Shown piece after piece: positions 20,568 through 20,640 of a DNA stretch of 20,640 nt. Source of the DNA: Methanothrix sp. (GTDB lineage Archaea; Halobacteriota; Methanosarcinia; Methanotrichales; Methanotrichaceae); assembly GCA_023229165.1 (NCBI GenBank), contig JALNZQ010000017.1, positions 1-20,640 of the forward strand. Direction: 5' to 3'. Both the position numbers and the translations under genes were made by a program. The notes below the pieces were generated by a model, which ran no database searches, was not told the DNA's origin, and worked only from the letters and a program-made list of their open reading frames with translations. Position 1 is the stretch's first letter, and every line of letters starts with the position of its first letter.

Positions 20568-20640
20568 GACGCCAGCTTCAGCCCTTCCTCGGATGCAAGT
20601 ATCAATTTTCTGCCACTGTTGACGCTTTCGGCCTGCGAAA
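20564..20640 (+). CDS. Partial ORF at the right edge, fourth gene of the SWIM operon
   Basis: Starts at ATG 20564 with GGGAGGGA just upstream and overlaps the preceding stop. Only 25 codons are in the window, beginning MRRQLQPFLGCKYQFSATVD. The frame stays open to the end. The start context is convincing, but the function cannot be judged. Confidence 0.6.
   Translation, partial: MRRQLQPFLGCKYQFSATVDAFGLR

Noticed and set aside
1..20640. CRISPR array, insertion sequence or rRNA
   Set aside because: No regularly spaced repeats of CRISPR length, no transposase frame with terminal repeats and no rRNA-like segment were seen.
19377..20640. Second copy of the tRNA-Glu 3' end as an attachment site
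   Set aside because: No repeat of the T-arm/acceptor sequence occurs to the right within the window; if present it lies beyond the edge.

Overview
The window reads as chromosomal DNA from a methanogenic archaeon, most likely an aceticlastic Methanothrix/Methanosaeta-type member of the Methanosarcinales. This rests on archaeal TATA-type promoters with short leaders, strong GGAGG/GGTGA ribosome binding sites, archaeal tRNAs without an encoded CCA, a split NADP phosphatase/NAD kinase pair, a TrmB regulator, paired DUF1646 transporters, an aSelB/EF-Tu-like pseudo-GTPase and a large SSS symporter. The genus is inferred from family content; no search was run.

Layout. Positions 1-1.9 kb (minus strand) hold the first genes of a tryptophan operon, trpD-trpF-trpE (trpE runs off the left edge), with overlapping ends and a promoter full of TGTACA-type boxes. 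At 2.3-3.6 kb (plus) are an EF-Tu-like protein with a degenerate GTPase domain and a small two-helix membrane protein. At 3.7-6.4 kb two DUF1646 membrane transporters are divergently transcribed from a 385-bp gap; both leaders have self-complementary elements that can pair in alternative ways. At 6.4-8.1 kb (minus) are a SAM methyltransferase and a TrmB-family regulator. The regulator faces an exporter operon at 8.2-11.3 kb (plus: COG1361-type surface protein, ABC ATPase, ABC-2 permease) across a perfect inverted repeat. At 11.5-13.75 kb (minus) are an acylphosphatase-like/coiled-coil protein and an IMPase/NADP-phosphatase plus NAD kinase operon in which the kinase appears to start at an ATT codon. 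At 13.8-15.5 kb (plus) are a 31-36-residue single-helix protein and an SSS symporter joined by a TGATG overlap, ending in a strong terminator. tRNA-Val(TAC) follows, then a MgtC/DUF4010 membrane protein, an exported amidohydrolase-fold protein, an endonuclease III and tRNA-Glu(CTC).

Right of tRNA-Glu (19.4 kb to the end) the character changes to a run of small, tightly packed genes: a ribbon-helix-helix regulator, a SWIM zinc-finger protein, a 41-residue protein, a winged-helix protein and a truncated ORF. This looks like the left end of an integrated element or accessory island, but no recombinase or second attachment site is visible in the window.

Most promising for follow-up: the DUF1646 leaders (bacterial DUF1646 genes are controlled by the DUF1646 motif/Na+-I riboswitch), the ATT start of NAD kinase, the C-X6-H-X2-C-X5-C ligand set of endonuclease III, the TrmB operator, and the tRNA-Glu-linked island with its shared GCTAT operator sites.
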